From contig NZ_AP021879.1 of the NCBI RefSeq assembly GCF_009689005.1, positions 5,303,724 to 5,367,723 of the forward strand: a stretch of 64,000 nucleotides of DNA, written 5' to 3'. Origin of the DNA: Desulfosarcina ovata subsp. ovata (GTDB lineage: Bacteria; Desulfobacterota; Desulfobacteria; Desulfobacterales; Desulfosarcinaceae). Made by a program: the position numbers and the translations under genes. Under the pieces are notes generated by a model that ran no database searches, was not told where the DNA came from, and saw nothing but the letters and a program-made list of their open reading frames with translations. Positions 36,740 through 46,250 of this stretch are shown here, piece after piece; the first letter of the stretch is position 1; each line of letters opens with the position of its first letter.

Positions 36740-37862
36740 CCATGGATGCAAAACCTTCAACGGGAACGATCCTGGTTGTTGACGATGACCTGCTGATCAT
36801 CGATATGCTGCGGGCCTGCATCGAAGATCAAGGCTATGAAACGATCATCGCCACATCCGGGGAAACGGCGATCACCCGAGCGGAGCAAACCGCCACGGAT
36901 CTGATCTTGTTGGATATTGTCATGACTGGAGTAGATGGTCTCGAAACCTGCCGACGCCTCAAAGCCTCTGAAAAAACCAGCACCATTCCGGTGATTTTCC
37001 TAACCGTTTTAACCGACACTGAAAATATCGTTACCGCATTCAAGGCCGGAGCCGCGGATTATGTCACCAAACCGATTCGAATTCCGGAATTGCTGGCGCG
37101 GATTCAGACCCAGATCGAATTGCGGCACACTCAGATGGCGCTGAAAACCAAAAACCAGCGGCTGCAGCAGGAGGTGGAAAAACGCCTGGAAATGGAAAAC
37201 CAAATCCGGTTCCTCAACCAGGAATTGATGCGCGCCCAGGAACGCGAAAGACAAAAAATCGCTTACGAACTGCATGAGAAGATCGCTCAGAACTTGGCCG
37301 CCCTAAAACTCCTCACCTCAGACATCTTTGATCATCAGCGGCGTCTCCCCGAAGAAAAGCGAAAAAAGGCCGCTTCCTTCTCCGAGGGATTGGAATCCGT
37401 TTTACACGATATCCGGGCCATGACCTACCAACTGCATCCTCAGCTGCTGGATATTTTTGGCATCGAACGGTCAGTGGCCGTTTACTGCCAGGATTTCTCG
37501 ACCCGGTATGCACTACCGGTGGACGTTGATTGTGTTGGTTTTACCGATCGCCGATTCGATATGGACACGGAAATCAATCTGTACCGGATCGTTCAGGAAG
37601 GGCTTGATCACCTCGTCCAGTACGGGACTTCCCGGCGCGCTTGAATGCCGATGATGAGCGGATTCTTCTACAAATGGAAAATGAACGGGAGGATGCTGCC
37701 TTCGATGACGACGCAATAGAGGTCATGCCATCAGACGGCCTGGGGTTGAGGCGAATGCAGGCACGCGCCCGTCTGCTCGGTGGCCACCTGACGATCGAAT
37801 CCCGTTCGGTGCCGGGTAACCGAATCGTCATCAACATACCTGTTAGTGAGAAGGACCGGTAG
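36730..37862 (+). pseudogene. Response-regulator/histidine-kinase (NarX-type HisKA_3) gene with frameshift
   Basis: The first frame (to 37644) gives a receiver domain with Asp62 (LILLDIVMTGVDG), a coiled coil (residues ~130-170) and a HisKA_3 dimerisation domain with His182 (AYELHEKIAQNLAALK). The HATPase domain begins (LYRIVQEGLDHLVQYGTSR) but the frame stops at 37644; the -1 frame continues with ARLNADDERILLQMENERED and SDGLGLRRMQARARLLGGHLTIES...NRIVINIPV to 37862. A single-base loss near 37635 (or a sequence error) explains this. If real, the kinase lacks ATP binding. Confidence 0.85.
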
Positions 37863-37927
37863 GTCCGGAGACAGGTTGATCTTGTCCTATTTTTTACTTA
37901 ACCGCTATATGGCCATTTTGAACGACA

Positions 37928-39292
37928 TCAGTCTTCAATCTGATAATAGGCCAGTTTGTCGTAAAGCGTTCTCCGTCCGATTCCCAAGAATACGGCTGCT
38001 TTGGAACGATTGCCTTTGGCTATTCGCAATGCCCGTCGGATAGCGTTCTTCTCGGCCTCTTCCACCGCTTTTTTAAGCAGCACAGGATCGCAATTAGAAT
38101 CCTTCCCGGGATTGTCTTTGTCCATGCCCCCTGCCCCAAAACACTCGGCATCGATGATATACCCATCGGATAGCAGGACGGCCCGTTCGATAACGTTTTT
38201 CAGTTCTCGAATGTTTCCCTTCCAGGGAAGCTCCATGATTTTTCTCATGACGGTGTGGCTCAGTTTGGTTATCTTTTTGTTGTGACGCTGGTTGAATTCC
38301 CGCACAAACTGTCCCACGAATTGAAGCAGATCCTCCCGGCGTTCTCTTAACGCCGGAAGATGCAAGGGGATCAGAGACAGGCGGTAGTAAAGATCTTCCC
38401 GAAAGCCTCCTGAATCAACTTCCTTTTTCAGGTTCCGGTTGGTTGCCGAGATAACGCGGACGTCGATCTTGATCGGGTGGTTCCCCCCTACCGGACGAAT
38501 TTCCAACTCCTGTATGGTCCGCAAAAGCTTTACCTGTGTCTGGGGCGGCAATTCACCGATTTCGTCCAGGAAAACCGTACCACCGTGAGCCTCCTCCAGC
38601 AGCCCCCGTTTGGCCCGCACCGCGCCGGTAAAAGCCCCTTTCACATGGCCGAACAGTTCGCTTTCCAAAAGGTTTTCCGGAAGCGCGCCGCAATCGATGG
38701 TAACGAAAGGGCCTTCGCTTCGGTTGCTGAGAGAATGGATATGCCTGGCCAGCATGGTTTTCCCGGTTCCGGTTTCCCCTTGAATGAGCACCGAGGTGTC
38801 GGACGCGGAGACTTTCTCGATAATGGAGATAATTTTTTTCATTTGCTGGCTTTCACCGATGATGAGCAAATTGTTGTTGCCCGCATCTTTTTCTTCTTCA
38901 TCAAGCTTGGAAAGCCGACGATGCATCGCGCCGAACTCTACCGCGCGTTTGACCGTGAATTCCAGCTCCTCGCGCTTGAAAGGCTTGGTGACATAGTGAA
39001 ACGCTCCGATCTTGATGGCCTCCACAGCGCTTTCGATGGTCCCTGCGCCGGTGATGATGATGAACGGTAGAATCCGGTCAATGGCGCGGATTTCTTTCAA
39101 CAAGTCGATTCCGCTCATCCCCTCCAACACCAGATCGGAAATCACCAGGTCGTGTTCGGTTTCGGCCAGCCTATTCCAGGCCTCCTCGGCACTGGGTACG
39201 GCGGTAACCGCATATCCTTTGCGCCGGAAAAACCGCTTCAGAAAGAGAAGCATATCCGGCTCGTCTTCAACAATCAGCAGACGGGGTTCCAT
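37928..39292 (-). CDS. NtrC-family sigma-54-dependent response regulator
   Basis: This 454-aa protein begins at ATG 39292 (MEPRLLIVEDEPDMLLFLKRFFRR) with GGAG upstream. It has a receiver domain with Asp53 (LVISDLVLEGMSG), an AAA+ domain with Walker A GETGTGKT (172-179), the sigma-54 contact loop GAFTGA (219-224) and Walker B GGTVFLDEIGELP, and a Fis-type HTH at the end (GNRSKAAVFLGIGRRTLYDKL). The overlap with the kinase gene (26 bp) shows it is the cognate partner. The sigma-54-like promoter at 41546 makes the divergent ABC importer its likely target. Confidence 0.96.
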   Translation of the reverse strand: MEPRLLIVEDEPDMLLFLKRFFRRKGYAVTAVPSAEEAWNRLAETEHDLVISDLVLEGMSGIDLLKEIRAIDRILPFIIITGAGTIESAVEAIKIGAFHYVTKPFKREELEFTVKRAVEFGAMHRRLSKLDEEEKDAGNNNLLIIGESQQMKKIISIIEKVSASDTSVLIQGETGTGKTMLARHIHSLSNRSEGPFVTIDCGALPENLLESELFGHVKGAFTGAVRAKRGLLEEAHGGTVFLDEIGELPPQTQVKLLRTIQELEIRPVGGNHPIKIDVRVISATNRNLKKEVDSGGFREDLYYRLSLIPLHLPALRERREDLLQFVGQFVREFNQRHNKKITKLSHTVMRKIMELPWKGNIRELKNVIERAVLLSDGYIIDAECFGAGGMDKDNPGKDSNCDPVLLKKAVEEAEKNAIRRALRIAKGNRSKAAVFLGIGRRTLYDKLAYYQIED

Positions 39293-41252
39293 TTTTTTTC
39301 TCCGTTTTGGCGGGAAGGTCGACATTTATGGAGATGCCTCCCAGCTCGCTGTTTTCAGGAAAAATTCTTCCGCCATGGTTTTTAACGATTCGGCTGGCAA
39401 CGAAAAGGCCCAACCCCACGCCCTGGAATTTGCCTTGCGTGTAAAAAGGATCGAAGATTCGCTGGTGTTGGTGCGCGGGGATCCCTTTGCCGCTGTCTTC
39501 GATCCGGGCTCGGTGCCAGTCCCTGCCACCTTTGTCGATGCGATCCACACTCACCCTGATGATACCGGCACCGGACATGCTTTCGATGGCGTTGAGAAAA
39601 AGGTTGATGAAAACCTGCTGTAATTGGTTTACATCGCCTCGGAGCCAATAGCGTTCGGTTTTCAAGTGGCGGATTACGGAAATTTTTTTAAGCCGGGGTT
39701 TTAAAAAGTACAGGCAATCCTCCAGCAAGGCGGCTATATCCAGATCGACCTGGTTGGATACCTTCGCAGAGGCTTGGTCCAGCAAGGCCTGCGTGATGTT
39801 TCCGGCCCGCAGTGCATTGCGACGAATGACTTTAAGGCTGTCTTGGGTTTCCGTGTTGTCCAGTTCTCCGCTGATCAAATCTTCCGCATGGGCCAGGATG
39901 ATGCCGATGGGGTTGTTGATTTCGTGGGCCACACCGGCCGCGATCTTTCCGATGGTGGCCAAGCGTTCGGAAGCGATCAGCTCCCGCTCCATCAAGTCGC
40001 GTTTGGTCAGGTCCCGAGCAAAGCAGCAGGCCAGCAGTTCCTCTTCGATGCTGCGGTGCAGCTTGGCAGCGACAAACTCGACGTGGATCAGGTGGCCGCC
40101 GAAATTGGTCAATTTGGTTTCAAGTAATGCGATCTTTTGGGAAAAAAGCTCCTTTAAAAAAACGGCAAACTTCTCCTGATCCCGGGCTAAGACCAGCGTA
40201 CGCAGGCTGCTGTCAAGCAGTTGATCCTCGGGAACCTGTAATTTGTCCTTGGCACTTTGGTTGGCCAATCGGATATCCCCCGTTTTGTTAATCAGGAACA
40301 CAATGTCCGGCGAGGATTCGATGAGCTGCCGGTAACGCTCCTCGGATACCTTGAGCCGGCCGGTGATTTGGTTGACTTTTCTCTTCAGGGAGACGTGCCA
40401 GAAAAAAAGGAGCAGGCCGAGCGCGGCCATGCCGGTCGTGGCAAGGACGACCAGGGGCGCGAAACGCTGCCACAAATAGGAGGCATAGTTTTTTCCCAGC
40501 CATTTTTCACGGACCCGGTCCAGCTGTCCACTTTTGATCGCCTCACCCAATGCCTTGCTCAATCCGGAAGTCAAAGGCTGATTGTTTCTGGCGATAATCA
40601 TGGTAAATGGAAAACGCCCCATGCTTACCCCTGCCTGGCGAACGTTTTGCAGCCCATATTTGCCGATCAGATAGGTTGCCATTTGATCCGAGTAATCGAT
40701 AAATTCCTGCGCCTGCCCGGAATTGACGATCGTCAGCGCCTCCTTGACGGATCGCGCCTGAATGAAATCGCTTTTGTTTTTTCCAATGATCCGTGCCAGG
40801 TAGGGTTGATCCCTGACAACGACCCGTTTTATGGCTTTTTGAGATGGGTGATTTGTGGTTTCAGCAGCGTGATGCACAAACAGGTAGCGTTTCACATAGA
40901 TGAGGATTTCCAGGGTGCTGAAGTCCTGACGTTGGTTCTCATCCAAGGCAATCCCCACGACAAGGTCCAGATCGCCGTTTTTCAAGGCCCGCAAGAGGTC
41001 CTCAGTTGTACCCACCAAATAGCGCGGTTCGGTCAATAGCTCGGCACTCAATATATTCAGGACGTCCACACTGTATCCGCGGACTTCGCTATGGCCTTCA
41101 TCCTGATAGGAAAACGGGGGAAATCCCATTGGAACGCCGATCCGCAAATGCTCCTGGGCAATGGCCGGTGCCGACATCACCAAAAGGAGTGTCACGAACA
41201 GGTTGTACAACCCGATGGGTAAGCGTGTTTTCTTTTTGTCAGCGCAGTTCAT
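39267..41252 (-). CDS. Sensor histidine kinase with periplasmic SBP_bac_3 sensor domain and PAS
   Basis: This ~661-aa protein has a signal peptide (LYNLFVTLLLVMSAPAIAQ), a solute-binding-protein-like sensor domain (residues ~33-255, starting HLRIGVPMGFPPFSYQDEG), one transmembrane helix (~264-285), a PAS domain (~306-415), HisKA with His443 (AGVAHEINNPIGII) and HATPase (DSGKGIP; GVGLGLFV). ATG 41252 is preferred over ATG 41297 because it gives a compact signal peptide. The sensor class binds small polar solutes, so it may detect the compound taken up by the neighbouring importer. Confidence 0.93.
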   Translation of the reverse strand: MNCADKKKTRLPIGLYNLFVTLLLVMSAPAIAQEHLRIGVPMGFPPFSYQDEGHSEVRGYSVDVLNILSAELLTEPRYLVGTTEDLLRALKNGDLDLVVGIALDENQRQDFSTLEILIYVKRYLFVHHAAETTNHPSQKAIKRVVVRDQPYLARIIGKNKSDFIQARSVKEALTIVNSGQAQEFIDYSDQMATYLIGKYGLQNVRQAGVSMGRFPFTMIIARNNQPLTSGLSKALGEAIKSGQLDRVREKWLGKNYASYLWQRFAPLVVLATTGMAALGLLLFFWHVSLKRKVNQITGRLKVSEERYRQLIESSPDIVFLINKTGDIRLANQSAKDKLQVPEDQLLDSSLRTLVLARDQEKFAVFLKELFSQKIALLETKLTNFGGHLIHVEFVAAKLHRSIEEELLACCFARDLTKRDLMERELIASERLATIGKIAAGVAHEINNPIGIILAHAEDLISGELDNTETQDSLKVIRRNALRAGNITQALLDQASAKVSNQVDLDIAALLEDCLYFLKPRLKKISVIRHLKTERYWLRGDVNQLQQVFINLFLNAIESMSGAGIIRVSVDRIDKGGRDWHRARIEDSGKGIPAHQHQRIFDPFYTQGKFQGVGLGLFVASRIVKNHGGRIFPENSELGGISINVDLPAKTEKKNGTPSADC

Positions 41253-41423
41253 TCCAAACAACCATGCAAATGGCAGACTTGTACCGGGCAACCGCATTTG
41301 GGTCGGCCAGCATATTCTGTATACTATCTGTTTTCAGCAGACCATTGTCAAACCATCCCGAACTTGAATCGTCCTCTATCGAAAACCAGCAGGCCGGCCT
41401 GATGTCAAGGAACCGTCAAACCT

Positions 41424-41468
41424 GTGCCATTTCCCGCACTGGGTTTCTGTTTGTGCGCTCGGCCGCAC
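41424..41468 (+). promoter_or_regulatory. Two tandem dyads, candidate enhancer sites for the NtrC-type regulator
   Basis: GTGC-N8-GCAC occurs twice: 41424-41439 and 41453-41468 (the second extends to TGTGCG-N6-CGCACA). The identical internal spacing and 29-bp offset place them about 80-120 bp upstream of the -24 element, the usual place for upstream activator sites. The rest of 41253-41678 shows no gene. Confidence 0.6.
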
Positions 41469-41545
41469 ACCTGAAAGCGCCCTCACGAATGGCCTACCAG
41501 CCAGAAAAAACAAAAACCAATTGTTTATACAGTTGATTTAACCGA

Positions 41546-41560
41546 TGGCACAGATGTTGA
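41546..41560 (+). promoter_or_regulatory. Sigma-54-type promoter candidate upstream of the NMT1-type importer
   Basis: TGGCAC-AGATG-TTGA matches the -24 half exactly and the -12 half except for A in place of the final C. It lies 118 bp before the substrate-binding protein gene and downstream of two dyads, next to an NtrC-family regulator gene. Confidence 0.55.
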
Positions 41561-41678
41561 TTTTTAATTCTATCGGTCTGGTTTGAAGGCTACCATGTCC
41601 CCCGAGGGCAGATACATGCTCTGTGGTCTTATTTCATACGGAGATAATCCCTACAACCCATTGATAACGGAGGAGAAG

Positions 41679-42689
41679 ATGAAAATGAGCGTTCTTTTGA
41701 AAAAATCGTTGGTCCTGGTTGCCGCTCTGATACTGGCCATCAGCGTCGTTTCGGCGCATGCCGATGGCAAACCCGAAAAGGTGACCGTCATTTATGGCGG
41801 ATCGTCCTGGCTGGGGCATTACCCGGCCTGGGTCGGTATCGAGAAGGGGCTTTTTAAAAAATACGGCCTGGGGGTGCTTTTCCAGAATTTCTATGCCTCA
41901 TCCGGTCGCATGGGATCCTTGGTCGCCGGGGATCTGGATGTGGCCTCCACGGGCAGTATTTCCGCGATCGCCCTGATGGCCTCCGGCAGCAAGGGCTTCA
42001 TGGCCTTCGGCACCCAGGATTCCTATGCCACGGTGGAAGGAATTATTGCCAAAGAGAACACTAAAAACATCCAGGATCTCAAAGGGAAACGCATCGCGGC
42101 GCCCTTTGCTTCCAGCTCTCATGTGCTTGTGCTGGATATCCTGGAGCAAAACGGGATCGATCCGGATAAGGATCTCGACCTGGTCAACCTGAAGGTCAAC
42201 GAAATGCCTGCTGCCATGGGCTCCGGGGAGATTGACGCCTGCGCCGCCTGGACTCCGCATTTCAACAAACTCCTCAACATGCCGGGCAACCACATGCTGG
42301 TCAACGACACCGAATTCAGCCTGTACAAGAAATATAAACTCGGTCCCGGACCGGACCTGCTGGTGGTTCGCAAGGAATTCGCCGAAAAGTATCCCAATAC
42401 CTGCCAGGCGTTTGTCAAAGGTTACTTCGAAGCCGTGGACATGTTGATCAATCAGCCCGAGGAATGCGCTAAGGTGCTGGTGAAACTCACCAACCTGAGC
42501 ATGGAGGATCAGATGACCGTGCTCAAGGACATCGCCTGGATCAAAGGCAGTGAACAAAAGAACCTTATGGTTCAGCCCGGCGGTTTCGTAACCGGTATGC
42601 AGCGACTGGCGGAGTTTCTGGTCAGGCACAAGCAGATCGACAGCGCGCCCGATGTTAAGCGGTGGATTGCCGGGAGCATGGTTCCGTAA
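41679..42689 (+). CDS. NMT1/SsuA-type ABC transporter substrate-binding protein
   Basis: This 336-aa periplasmic protein starts at ATG 41679 with GGAGGAG upstream; its signal peptide is LLKKSLVLVAALILAISVVSAHA. Mature features KVTVIYGGSSWLGHYPAWVGIEKGLFKKYGL, GRMGSLVAGDLDVASTGSI and DLKGKRIAAPFASSSHVLVLDIL are typical of the SsuA/TauA/ThiY superfamily, which takes up sulfonates, taurine, pyrimidines or similar nitrogen compounds. The exact substrate cannot be read. It heads an operon with a permease and ATPase. Confidence 0.92.
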   Translation: MKMSVLLKKSLVLVAALILAISVVSAHADGKPEKVTVIYGGSSWLGHYPAWVGIEKGLFKKYGLGVLFQNFYASSGRMGSLVAGDLDVASTGSISAIALMASGSKGFMAFGTQDSYATVEGIIAKENTKNIQDLKGKRIAAPFASSSHVLVLDILEQNGIDPDKDLDLVNLKVNEMPAAMGSGEIDACAAWTPHFNKLLNMPGNHMLVNDTEFSLYKKYKLGPGPDLLVVRKEFAEKYPNTCQAFVKGYFEAVDMLINQPEECAKVLVKLTNLSMEDQMTVLKDIAWIKGSEQKNLMVQPGGFVTGMQRLAEFLVRHKQIDSAPDVKRWIAGSMVP

Positions 42690-42730
42690 AAGCGCTTTGT
42701 AGTTCACTTCTCATCATTCCTGTACCCCTC

Positions 42731-42754
42731 GGGAGGGCCATTGGCGGCCCTCCC
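42731..42754 (+). terminator. Intercistronic hairpin after the binding-protein gene
   Basis: GGGAGGGCC and GGCCCTCCC form a perfect 9-bp stem with a 6-nt loop, without a T-run. It probably limits read-through or protects the binding-protein mRNA. Confidence 0.65.
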
Positions 42755-42775
42755 CTTATCTGCCGGAGGGAATTC

Positions 42776-43537
42776 ATGAAAGTTGACAGTACCGCGAAAT
42801 CGTTGACCATCAGCATCGTTTCGCTATTGATATTCATTGGCGCCTGGGAGCTTGTCTGCCGTCTGGGATTCATCGAGCCGCTGTTCATGCCGCCGCCATC
42901 CAAAATTCTATACCGGGCCATGAAGCTGATCGACAACGGCCAGCTTTTCGTGCACACCCTGGCGTCCACCCGGCGCGTGATGGTGGGATTCGTCGTGTCC
43001 AGCGTGGTGGCGATCCCGTTCGGAATTTTTCTGGGATCGTCCCGATTTTTTATGGCGGTGTTCGACCCTTTGATTTCCCTGCTGCGTCCGTTGCCTTCCA
43101 TGAGCTGGATCCCCTTGTCCCTTCTGTGGCTGGGCATCACGGAAACCCAGAAATACTCCATCGTTTTCATGGGGTCCTTTGCGCCGTCGCTGCTGTACAT
43201 CATCGAGGCCACCAAGGGCATAGACCCCCTTTTGATCCGTGCCGCCAGGAATCTGGGCGCTTCCAAGCTGGATGTCATGCGCGAAGTCATCTTGCCGGGG
43301 TCGCTGCCCCAGATCATTGCCGGCTTGAAGGTCATGCTCGGGATTGCCTGGACCTGCATCATTTCGGCGGAGCTGGTTGCCGCCAGGGAAGGACTCGGAT
43401 TCATGATCATGAACGGGAAGGAGTATTTTCAGACGGATACCGTTCTTTTGGGCATGGTCATGATCAGCATCACGGTCATGATTATCGATGTGGTATTCAG
43501 GAAATTCGAGAGGAGGCTGCTCCCATGGACACGGTAA
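42776..43537 (+). CDS. SsuC/TauC-type ABC transporter permease
   Basis: This 253-aa permease starts at ATG 42776 with GGAGGG upstream. It has about six transmembrane helices and the family loop IRAARNLGASKLDVMREVILPGSLPQIIAGLKVMLGIAW. It works with the ATPase whose start overlaps its end by 13 bp. Confidence 0.93.
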   Translation: MKVDSTAKSLTISIVSLLIFIGAWELVCRLGFIEPLFMPPPSKILYRAMKLIDNGQLFVHTLASTRRVMVGFVVSSVVAIPFGIFLGSSRFFMAVFDPLISLLRPLPSMSWIPLSLLWLGITETQKYSIVFMGSFAPSLLYIIEATKGIDPLLIRAARNLGASKLDVMREVILPGSLPQIIAGLKVMLGIAWTCIISAELVAAREGLGFMIMNGKEYFQTDTVLLGMVMISITVMIIDVVFRKFERRLLPWTR

Positions 43538-44331
43538 CCAATGGCAATAAAATTTCCCTCCAAGGAGTGACCAAGACCTTTCCCGGAAAACGGGGGACCG
43601 TCACCGCCCTCAAGGATCTCTCCATGGATGTCGAGGATGGCGAATTCCTAGTGGTCGTCGGCGCATCGGGATGCGGCAAGACCACACTGTTGAATCTGGT
43701 GGCCGGTTTCGACACCCCGTCCCGTGGAAGCATTTTCCTGGACGGAGAGGCGGTAACCGGAATCACGCCGGAGTGTGGCATGATTTTCCAGCAGTATGCC
43801 CTTTTTCCCTGGAAGACGGTTCAGGAAAATGTGGAGTTCGGCATGAAGATGAAACGCATGCCCCTTGCCGACCGACAGGCGCGGGCGGCCCGCTTCATCG
43901 ATATCGTGGGCCTCAAGGGGTTTGAGAAAAGCTATCCCCACCATTTGTCCGGGGGCATGAAGCAGCGGGTCTCCATCGCCCGAAGTCTGGCAAACAACCC
44001 CAAGGTGATGCTGCTTGACGAGCCCTTCGCCGCCCTGGATGCCATGACACGCCAGGTCCTCCAGGAGCAGTTGGTCCGGATTTACGAAAAACACCGCAAG
44101 ACGATCGTCTTTATTACCCACTCCATCGACGAAGCCCTGCTGCTCTCTTCACGAATCGTGGTCATGACGGCAAGGCCCGGCAGGATCGCCCAGGAGATCG
44201 TCAACGACCTGCCCCATCCACGCAATGCCGACGTTCAACTCTCCAGCCGCTATATGGAACTTAAACGCACAATTTGGGACAGCGTGCAGGCAGAGGTGAT
44301 GAAAAGCATGGAGGTCGAGACCGAGGGATAA
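43525..44331 (+). CDS. SsuB/TauB-type ABC transporter ATPase
   Basis: This 268-aa ATPase starts at ATG 43525 (MDTVTNGNKISLQGVTKTFP). Walker A is GASGCGKTT, Q-loop MIFQQYALFPWKTVQENV, signature LSGGMKQRVSIARSLA and Walker B LLDEPFAALDAMTRQ, all of the nitrate/sulfonate/taurine importer subfamily. AGGAGG (43511-43516) lies at a workable distance upstream. A longer in-frame reading from inside the permease gene is rejected. Confidence 0.94.
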   Translation: MDTVTNGNKISLQGVTKTFPGKRGTVTALKDLSMDVEDGEFLVVVGASGCGKTTLLNLVAGFDTPSRGSIFLDGEAVTGITPECGMIFQQYALFPWKTVQENVEFGMKMKRMPLADRQARAARFIDIVGLKGFEKSYPHHLSGGMKQRVSIARSLANNPKVMLLDEPFAALDAMTRQVLQEQLVRIYEKHRKTIVFITHSIDEALLLSSRIVVMTARPGRIAQEIVNDLPHPRNADVQLSSRYMELKRTIWDSVQAEVMKSMEVETEG

Positions 44332-44361
44332 AAGGAACCCCTTACTTCGGTACCCTGTCCG

Positions 44362-45240
44362 CTAACACTTCATGTTGAAAAGCACATCGTTTTCCCAATA
44401 GGACTGCTCCAGTTTGGCTTGGTGTTCTTTCAGGCTGTCGCCCTGGCGGCTGGCCAGCTCGTGGACCAGGTAATTGATCAGACATGACATGGAGGTCGGA
44501 CTGCCCAGGTAGGGGATGTGCTTGGAAACCGCCACAAGATGATGATCGGCGAACTGCAGCACCGGGCAGTTTTTATTGTCGGTGATCACCACCAGCGTAT
44601 GTCCCAGCCGCTTGGTCAGTTTGCCCAGGCGGATCAATTCGTTGGGATAGCGTGACATGGCGACGATCACGCTGACGCTGTCGGCCGGAGCGATGGTCAG
44701 CCAGTCGATGGTGGCGCGGTCGCTGCCGGACATGATGCGGATATCGCCGCGTACTTTGGTCATTGACCAACCCAGATAATAGGCCATGGTGTAGGAAAGC
44801 CGTGATCCGATCACGTGCAGCGGCACTTTGCGGTCCAAAACCTCCACCACGGCGGACATGGCATCGATGTCAAGGGAATTGTAAAGCGCCTGCAGATTGT
44901 CAATCTCCTCAGAGACTGTGCGGCGAAAGCGTACTGCCCCCGGGGCCTTGAAATCCGCCAGGTCCAGCCTGTCGAGCAGCGTCATTTCTGTATCCACGAA
45001 ATCCCGCAGTACTTGCTGAAAGTCACTGTAGCCATCATAGCCGATGCCGGCCACGAAGCGCACAACGGTGGCTTCGCTGACATCGCAGGCCTCGGCCAGT
45101 TCCTTGGTGGTCATGAATACGGCCTTGCGGGGATGGGCAATGATGTATTTGCCCAAAATGCGTCCTTTGGGGGTCAGATTGTCTCGTGCGGCGCTAATAC
45201 GTGCGATAAACGGATGTACTTCTATTGTTCTTTGTCTCAT
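44362..45240 (-). CDS. RpiR/MurR-family transcriptional regulator
   Basis: This 292-aa regulator has an N-terminal HTH_6 domain (MTTKELAEACDVSEATVVRFVAGIGYDGYSDFQQVLRDF) and a SIS domain (~residues 125-260; VIGSRLSYTMAYYLGWSMTKVRGD). RpiR proteins usually sense sugar phosphates or related metabolites, but some control amine catabolism. It is convergent with the importer above and divergent from the betaine-type importer operon at 45588, which it most likely controls. Confidence 0.92.
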   Translation of the reverse strand: MRQRTIEVHPFIARISAARDNLTPKGRILGKYIIAHPRKAVFMTTKELAEACDVSEATVVRFVAGIGYDGYSDFQQVLRDFVDTEMTLLDRLDLADFKAPGAVRFRRTVSEEIDNLQALYNSLDIDAMSAVVEVLDRKVPLHVIGSRLSYTMAYYLGWSMTKVRGDIRIMSGSDRATIDWLTIAPADSVSVIVAMSRYPNELIRLGKLTKRLGHTLVVITDNKNCPVLQFADHHLVAVSKHIPYLGSPTSMSCLINYLVHELASRQGDSLKEHQAKLEQSYWENDVLFNMKC

Positions 45241-45587
45241 AATATAGAATCAAAATATTTCAAAAAGATATTTTATCTTTCATAGTATTGGATGGTTGTT
45301 TCATTTAATGGGTTGGATTGCGGGTGATGTATCAAATAGAAACGCCAAACTATTTATTAAGTATGCTTCATTATTGTTATCCTGCTGTAATTTAATCATA
45401 AAAAGATAGACGCCGTGAAACACAGCCGCCATCATGTGTTCCTACGTTGAAAAAAACAAATCAATGCCAAACTAATGATTGACTAAAAACGTTTCATATG
45501 CAAGAAAAAATACATTCCACCATATTTAATAGTGCTGTGTCTGTAATGGCTGATACAAAAAGCAAAGTATCAAGAAGAAGGTGATCA
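45241..45587. promoter_or_regulatory. Divergent control region between rpiR-like gene and amine operon
   Basis: This 347-bp AT-rich gap has no gene. GTTTCAT occurs near 45298 and 45490, and GTGAAACAC-N12-GTGTTCC near 45413-45441 forms an imperfect dyad, a plausible RpiR operator. TTGACT near 45479 may be a -35 box, but I see no convincing -10 at the right spacing. Confidence 0.4.
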
Positions 45588-46250
45588 ATGGAAGAGATTC
45601 TCCAATATGTGACCACCAACTACCCCACCATTGCCAGGTTAACCATCGAGCACCTGTACCTGGTAAGCGTTTCCGTGGGCGCGGCAATTTTGAGCGGCGT
45701 GCCCATCGGCATCCTGATTACCAAGGACAAGCAACTCGCGGACGCCGTCCTGTATGTCGCCTCGGTGATCATCACCATCCCCTCGGTGGCCATGTTCGGC
45801 CTGATGATCCCTTTGTTGTCGCTGGTTGACCGGGGGATCGGTTTCTGGCCGGCGGCCATCGCCATTTTCCTTTACTCGCAGTTGCCAATCATCCGCAACA
45901 CCTACACAGCCATCAACAATATCGACCCCGCCCTGCGCGAAGCGGCCAAGGGCATGGGCATGAGCGACTGGCAGCGCCTGGCCCGGGTCGAGATTCCGCT
46001 GGCCGTTCCCGTTATCATGGCCGGGGTGAGGATGGCGGTGGTCATGAATATCGCTGTGGCCACCATTGCGGTCTATATCGGCGCGGGGGGATTGGGCACC
46101 ATTATCAATGAAGGTATAACCGGCACCAACAGCGTCAAGCTAATCGTCGGCGCGGTGGCCGTTTCCCTGTTGGCGGTCATCGCGGATTATCTATTTTTGT
46201 TTATCCAAAAATTGTTGACGCCCAAGGGGCTTAGCGGAGCGTTGCCATGA
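45588..46250 (+). CDS. Osmoprotectant/betaine ABC transporter permease (OpuCB/OpuCD type)
   Basis: This 220-aa permease has about five to six helices with the family loop IDPALREAAKGMGMSDWQRLARVEIPLAVPVIMAGVRMAVV. A ribosome site GAAGAAGG precedes ATG 45588. It overlaps the ATPase gene by 4 bp. This subfamily imports quaternary amines such as glycine betaine, carnitine or choline. Confidence 0.93.
   Translation: MEEILQYVTTNYPTIARLTIEHLYLVSVSVGAAILSGVPIGILITKDKQLADAVLYVASVIITIPSVAMFGLMIPLLSLVDRGIGFWPAAIAIFLYSQLPIIRNTYTAINNIDPALREAAKGMGMSDWQRLARVEIPLAVPVIMAGVRMAVVMNIAVATIAVYIGAGGLGTIINEGITGTNSVKLIVGAVAVSLLAVIADYLFLFIQKLLTPKGLSGALP

Noticed and set aside
42776..44331. Naming the NMT1-type importer as a taurine or sulfonate transporter.
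   Set aside because: No desulfonation gene lies nearby and the family covers many substrates; the substrate is left open.
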